This document shows positions 60,069-64,000 of a stretch of 64,000 nt of DNA, piece after piece. Each line of letters starts with the position of its first letter. Position 1 is the first letter of the stretch. The notes under the pieces were generated by a model that saw only the letters and a list, made by a program, of their open reading frames with translations, ran no database searches and had not been told where the DNA came from. The stretch lies in contig OY987244.1 of assembly GCA_963920765.1 (NCBI GenBank), positions 10,976,501 to 11,040,500 of the forward strand, read 5' to 3'. Origin of the DNA: Ulota crispa (Eukaryota; Streptophyta; Bryopsida; Orthotrichales; Orthotrichaceae). Position numbers and translations under genes: made by a program.

Positions 60069-60776
60069 AGGGGAAACCTAGAACATCATTTGGAGTACCT
60101 GCCAAAGTAATTTTTTTTAAATAAAAATTAAAATAGAAGTTATTACATAGTCAAGGAGAGTTGACTGCAAATTTTGCCCATTGACCAAGCCACTAGAAAG
60201 TGCTTTTGAACACTATTTGGGCAACACCCTTCCTTAATCCCTTTGTTTCTAAATTTTTTTTGAGGATGCTTATGTCAACATCTAAATCACACTAGGTACC
60301 ATATCTCACTCAAAAATTATTCAATTCCACTTTTTCTTGGGAGGTATGCAAGCTTTTCAATATGAGCACATACACCCTTAGTTTCACAATCTTCTCTTTT
60401 TTATTTACTTGGGAATTGCCTGCCCAAATATCCCAAAAGCCCAAAGTGGGCTCCTTGGTCCTCTAGGGATTAAATAGGAACTTGTTAGATATAATAGTCA
60501 AAACTTTTCCAATGTTTCATTGTTAGGGTTTAAATTTTGAAACACTTCAAGCATGAACAATAAGTGCCTTGGGCCCCTCAAAATACTCTCAAGCACTCCA
60601 AGACTCCATCCTAGTATGTTGGCAAGAAATTGCCTTTGATAGAATTATTCATCCTAATAAGTATATTGAGCTTTAATTATCTTACATTGTCTTTGATGGA
60701 TGGTCAAATGCCTATTTATGAGGCACATTTGAAGTGCAATGGTGAAAAACAATAATTTTGAGGGTTCTTCTAAACT
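60069..60776. other. AT-rich intergenic DNA
   Basis: No gene recognised. GGTCCTCTAGGGATTAAA near 60460 resembles a lone right end of the TTAA element family of 18727-21207. Confidence 0.4.
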
Positions 60777-61055
60777 TTGAAGTGCAATGCTGGAGATGCC
60801 CTCATGAGTCATGGCCATCAAGTCTGGTTTTGCAGAAGAAAGGACTCAAAGGAGCTCTTTGAATGTGAAAGCGTTGCAGCTGCTCTACTGATTCGCCTCA
60901 CTGATTCTCTGGAGCGACGAAAAAGTCAAGAACCGGCAGTTGTTGGAAACCGACGCACAGACTTTTCTCGATCCCGGTATCATTCGAAACCGGACCAGCC
61001 CTACTACGAGATTTGTGCCTTGATTCAAGGAGAATCCATGGCGACTGTAAGGTAG
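60777..61055 (+). other. GC-richer 92-codon open frame, unrecognised
   Basis: The frame has much higher GC than the DNA around it and a charged product (VAAALLIRLTDSLERRKSQE). It resembles no family I know. A possible splice acceptor (TTTTGCAG) lies inside near 60835, so part may be an exon or a captured gene fragment. Its end overlaps a GTAAGGTAG repeat-end motif near 61045. There is no evidence that it is expressed. Confidence 0.2.
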
Positions 61056-62801
61056 TACGCTGGAAAACCGCCCATCTAAGGGCTCATCCCTTTTTTTCAT
61101 GGTCTTCCGTGGATGGAAGGATTTTTAGTTCATTTTTCAGACAAAGAGAAATAGATGCTGAATGCAACATAAGTTGTTTCATATTTTTTGAAGTATTTTT
61201 GAGTTATTTATGAATTCTCAAAGTGCATGTGTCATAGGTACCTATTATTAATCTTATATTTTCCAAGAACCGTTCACTTGTAAGTTGTGAAGAGATTTGA
61301 GGAAGCAAGGAGAATGATTGGTTTTGCAATTAAAAACAAATTTTCTTTGATGCATTCATTGAGTTGTAAGAGGTTAACGTAAGAACCACCAGTGCACCAT
61401 TTCACAACAAGCTACTGGATGGTTCAAAATGAGTGCACGGTTTCACAGGAAGATCTTGGTGCGTTAACCCCTGGGGCTAAAGTTCATTTGGAAGCTAACC
61501 CTGAAAGGATTAGCCTAGGTTAATGTACTTTAGCTTGGGCAAGGTGAACCATTTTGGGGGCTAAAGTTAGTGTAAAATGTTCACCTAGGATTTTCCAAGC
61601 GTAGTGTAAGAGGGGTTAAAGTGTGAGCAAACCTCTGAAAGATGAGCCCCTGCTAATGCCACCAAAACTTCCTGTGAATTTTCGAGCGTAATACCTTAGA
61701 TCGAGAAGTCTCTACACTCAAACATAATTATGCTTCATTAGTTATTCAGTTGGAATGAAATCTCCCAGATGGCGTGGAGATGAAGCTTCACTTGAGGTGC
61801 ACAAGAAAACACATGGAATTAGTACAGGAATTTCATTACACTGTGAATACAGCTTCTGTAAGGTTTCAGGCTTTGTTCCGGGAACAATTAGTTGAGCATA
61901 TATCTTCCACATAAATGATACTCCGAGATTGTGCAATTTGACTAGCTCTAGGTCAAATGAAGGTGACGTTGAGCCCCATCTCAGTACTCTCTCTCGGCAA
62001 AAAAAATGAAACACGTACATAATCTTAATAAAATGCAGACTTAAATCGGGCTTTCAGGAAATAAACCAGAAACGTAACGCAGCATAGCTCAGCCGTACAA
62101 CCCAGGAAATAGACTTTGTGGGAACGATTGTTAGCTTTAGGAGCAGCAACGGGCAAGCCGGCCAAGTAATTCTACACAGCTTGACAATGACACAAGATGA
62201 GTAGAACGCAAGGCACATTCCCGGGTGTCAGTGCTTCTAGCTAGAGACGCATGTTATGAGAAGCCACTGCGAGTGGTATTCATGAAATCTTAAACTGGCA
62301 TTGGGACTTTGTGAGGTTGAGAGTTTGACACAAGGTTACTAGTAAGTAGGTTCTCAAGCAGGACATCAAACGCATTACAGATTTACAGACTGATTTACAG
62401 TTCACAAGCTGGTGCTCCAAATTTACAGAAACGTAGGTCACAGAATAGTTTGAGGTGAATGAAAGTCTATATAAGATCTGTACAACCCAAGAATTTACAT
62501 ATTATATCTGACAAGTGCAACAAATTACAAGTCACTAGGAAAAGAACCTCACAAACTAAGTAAAACGGTGGATGCACCGGCCTCTATGCCGCGAAAATTG
62601 GCATCCGAAGGAGCCGCATCTTGATATTCTATACATGCTTTAGTCGTTTAATTGATACACTGGAAGCTTGTGCCTGTACAAATGATCAAGTATACCAACA
62701 TTTCTGCTACTAGTCTACTACCCTTGTCCGCGTCGCTGGTTATTTACAATGACAGCCACTTGCCGCGTTTGTTGTTGCTGCTGCTGTTGTTGCTGCTGTT
62801 G
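61056..62801. other. Intergenic or untranslated sequence of mixed composition
   Basis: From about 61740 onward the composition is like that of the gene regions rather than the repeats, and could be 3' untranslated sequence of a minus-strand gene. The region ends at 62765-62820 in CAG/CAA-type repeats (on the minus strand). No domain recognised. Confidence 0.35.
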
Positions 62802-62924
62802 TTAAGTCTGCTGTTGTGTGCCCTTTCCACCTGAAGGATACTTCACGTATTGTGCATTCGGAGTACTGTCTAGTTCGCCACCGCTTCCGAAGCCATTTCC
62901 ACTACCATTATCTTGGTTATCCAT
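62802..62924 (-). CDS. Possible small or terminal coding segment, Gln-rich, unrecognised
   Basis: A minus-strand ATG at 62924 in strong context (AAGATGG) opens 40 codons rich in Gly, Asn and Gln (SGNGFGSGGELDS, then TQQQT) and stops at 62802. Immediately after the stop the same frame continues with eleven Gln codons and a short tail (TRQVAVIVNNQRRGQG) before another stop. A good splice acceptor (TTTTGCAG) lies upstream at about 62978. It may be the end of a polyglutamine protein whose stop is recent, or an untranslated stretch. Family unknown. Confidence 0.25.
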   Translation of the reverse strand: MDNQDNGSGNGFGSGGELDSTPNAQYVKYPSGGKGTQQQT

Positions 62925-64000
62925 CTTCGCCACAGTCAGTTCCGTCAATCACCCGGCTACGAGAGAACTAAATACCCTGCAAAATCACAAACACATGTGA
63001 GGACAAGTTGCGCTTTGCAGGAATCATCACATATTTCAACGAAGCACTGAGTGTTGACCCCGACTACTCTCACTTTCAGTACGCACATCAAAGCGGATCT
63101 CTTAGAAGGACCTTTGCATTCGATCTTACCAATGGTCTCTTGGTTTATCTTCCAGGTTCAAATGCATATATAGGTTATTGTAAGTCTGGCGTAGGTGTCA
63201 TGCCAACTAATTTAATCCTTATGCTTTCATATATCATCAAGACTTGCAACATCTGGAGGTGCCAAGTATTACCAGAAAGGCATCCTGAGTGATCATTTCC
63301 CAAAACGCAAGCGCCAATTGCGACTGCAAGATAGCCTTCCAACTTCCAAGTTACACTGGGACTGTCCACAATTTATGTCCTTAACATAGATTTTGTTAAA
63401 ATGCTACACCAAAAGGAACGTTGAAGAAAAAATTGTAACGTAACAACCGTGCATGTTTACTCAAACCGCCTACATATTTGGCTCTGCCAAAAGAGCAAGA
63501 AGACCGCTGTTTTTCAACACAGTTGACGTTTTCTAATAATCCCAACACAATTTGAGAGAAATCACATAATTCAGTTCGATTGAAAACAGCGTAACCTCAA
63601 AAGGGACACTACATTATCCACCTGAATGCTGAATATGTCAAACGATAGATGAACACACTTTAACAACAACTCCAAATAATAGTGCCGTGTGCCTGCAGGA
63701 ATGGGAATGACATCAAAGAGGAGCGCCAAAAATGAGATACATTGTGCATGGTTATGCAGATTAAGTAACGGCAAGGGCGGAGGTGAGCGCGTCCACAGAG
63801 ACGTGCTAGCTAAGCTGAAAAGTCTGTACAGCTACTGAATTCGGAAATATCTGATTTAGTGCGGGCTACACTAGCTGTTCCAACAACTCATATGCTCATC
63901 AGACTAAGTTACACGAATTCAGGGGAGAAACTAGAACCATGTGTTGAAGAACCTGAGTGACAGGTGGCAAATACATCCATTATTCTAGATGTTTCAACAA
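62925..64000. other. Possible upstream part of a minus-strand gene
   Basis: Composition is gene-like and free of recognised repeats. I could not assemble a conserved coding chain. It may hold 5' exons or introns of the gene suggested at 62802-62924. Confidence 0.3.

Overview
The window looks like nuclear DNA of a streptophyte plant. Three intron-rich genes with plant-type products lie in long AT-rich DNA packed with plant transposon families (Stowaway/Tc1-mariner, pogo/Emigrant-like, CACTA-like, Mutator-like, PIF/Harbinger and an old Ty1/copia element). I cannot name the species. No rRNA, tRNA or CRISPR was recognised.

Layout. 0-15 kb is AT-rich repeat DNA: small MITE-like elements, a decayed PIF/Harbinger transposon with a Myb-like partner (6.0-8.6 kb), and an old copia retrotransposon fossil whose gag-like and pol-like parts are now about 7 kb apart with other elements between. 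15-23.4 kb is a nest of non-autonomous DNA transposons. 23.9-29.4 kb (+ strand) is a LUC7-type U1 snRNP splicing factor: 13 exons, 446 aa. 33.6-39.6 kb (- strand) is VPS11, the RING-finger subunit of the HOPS/CORVET tethering complexes: 6 exons, 1031 aa. 42.1-50.7 kb (- strand) is a 2-oxoglutarate dehydrogenase E1: 28 exons, 1069 aa. 51-64 kb is again repeat-rich, with a 719-bp near-perfect palindrome and, at the right edge, what may be part of a further minus-strand gene. All three gene models keep reading phase through every predicted splice junction.

The most interesting item is the E1 gene. Its catalytic core is clearly E1o, but it carries about 64 extra residues between the conserved LERFLQ and VNITTPAN blocks. 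These residues read as a paired EF-hand: one near-canonical loop and one degenerate loop. The N-terminus also lacks the long acidic segment that canonical plant and bacterial E1o use for E2 contact, and one residue of the HGDAAF-x-GQG block is changed. I infer a divergent E1 paralogue that may be controlled directly by calcium.

The three genes have unrelated jobs (splicing, vacuolar trafficking, mitochondrial metabolism) and nothing suggests they work together. They do share one genomic trait: each has an intronic insertion with the same terminal repeat (AAGGTAGCA-CACCCATAA). A second theme is a group of elements with CCC...GGG ends flanked by TTAA, a piggyBac-like signature.
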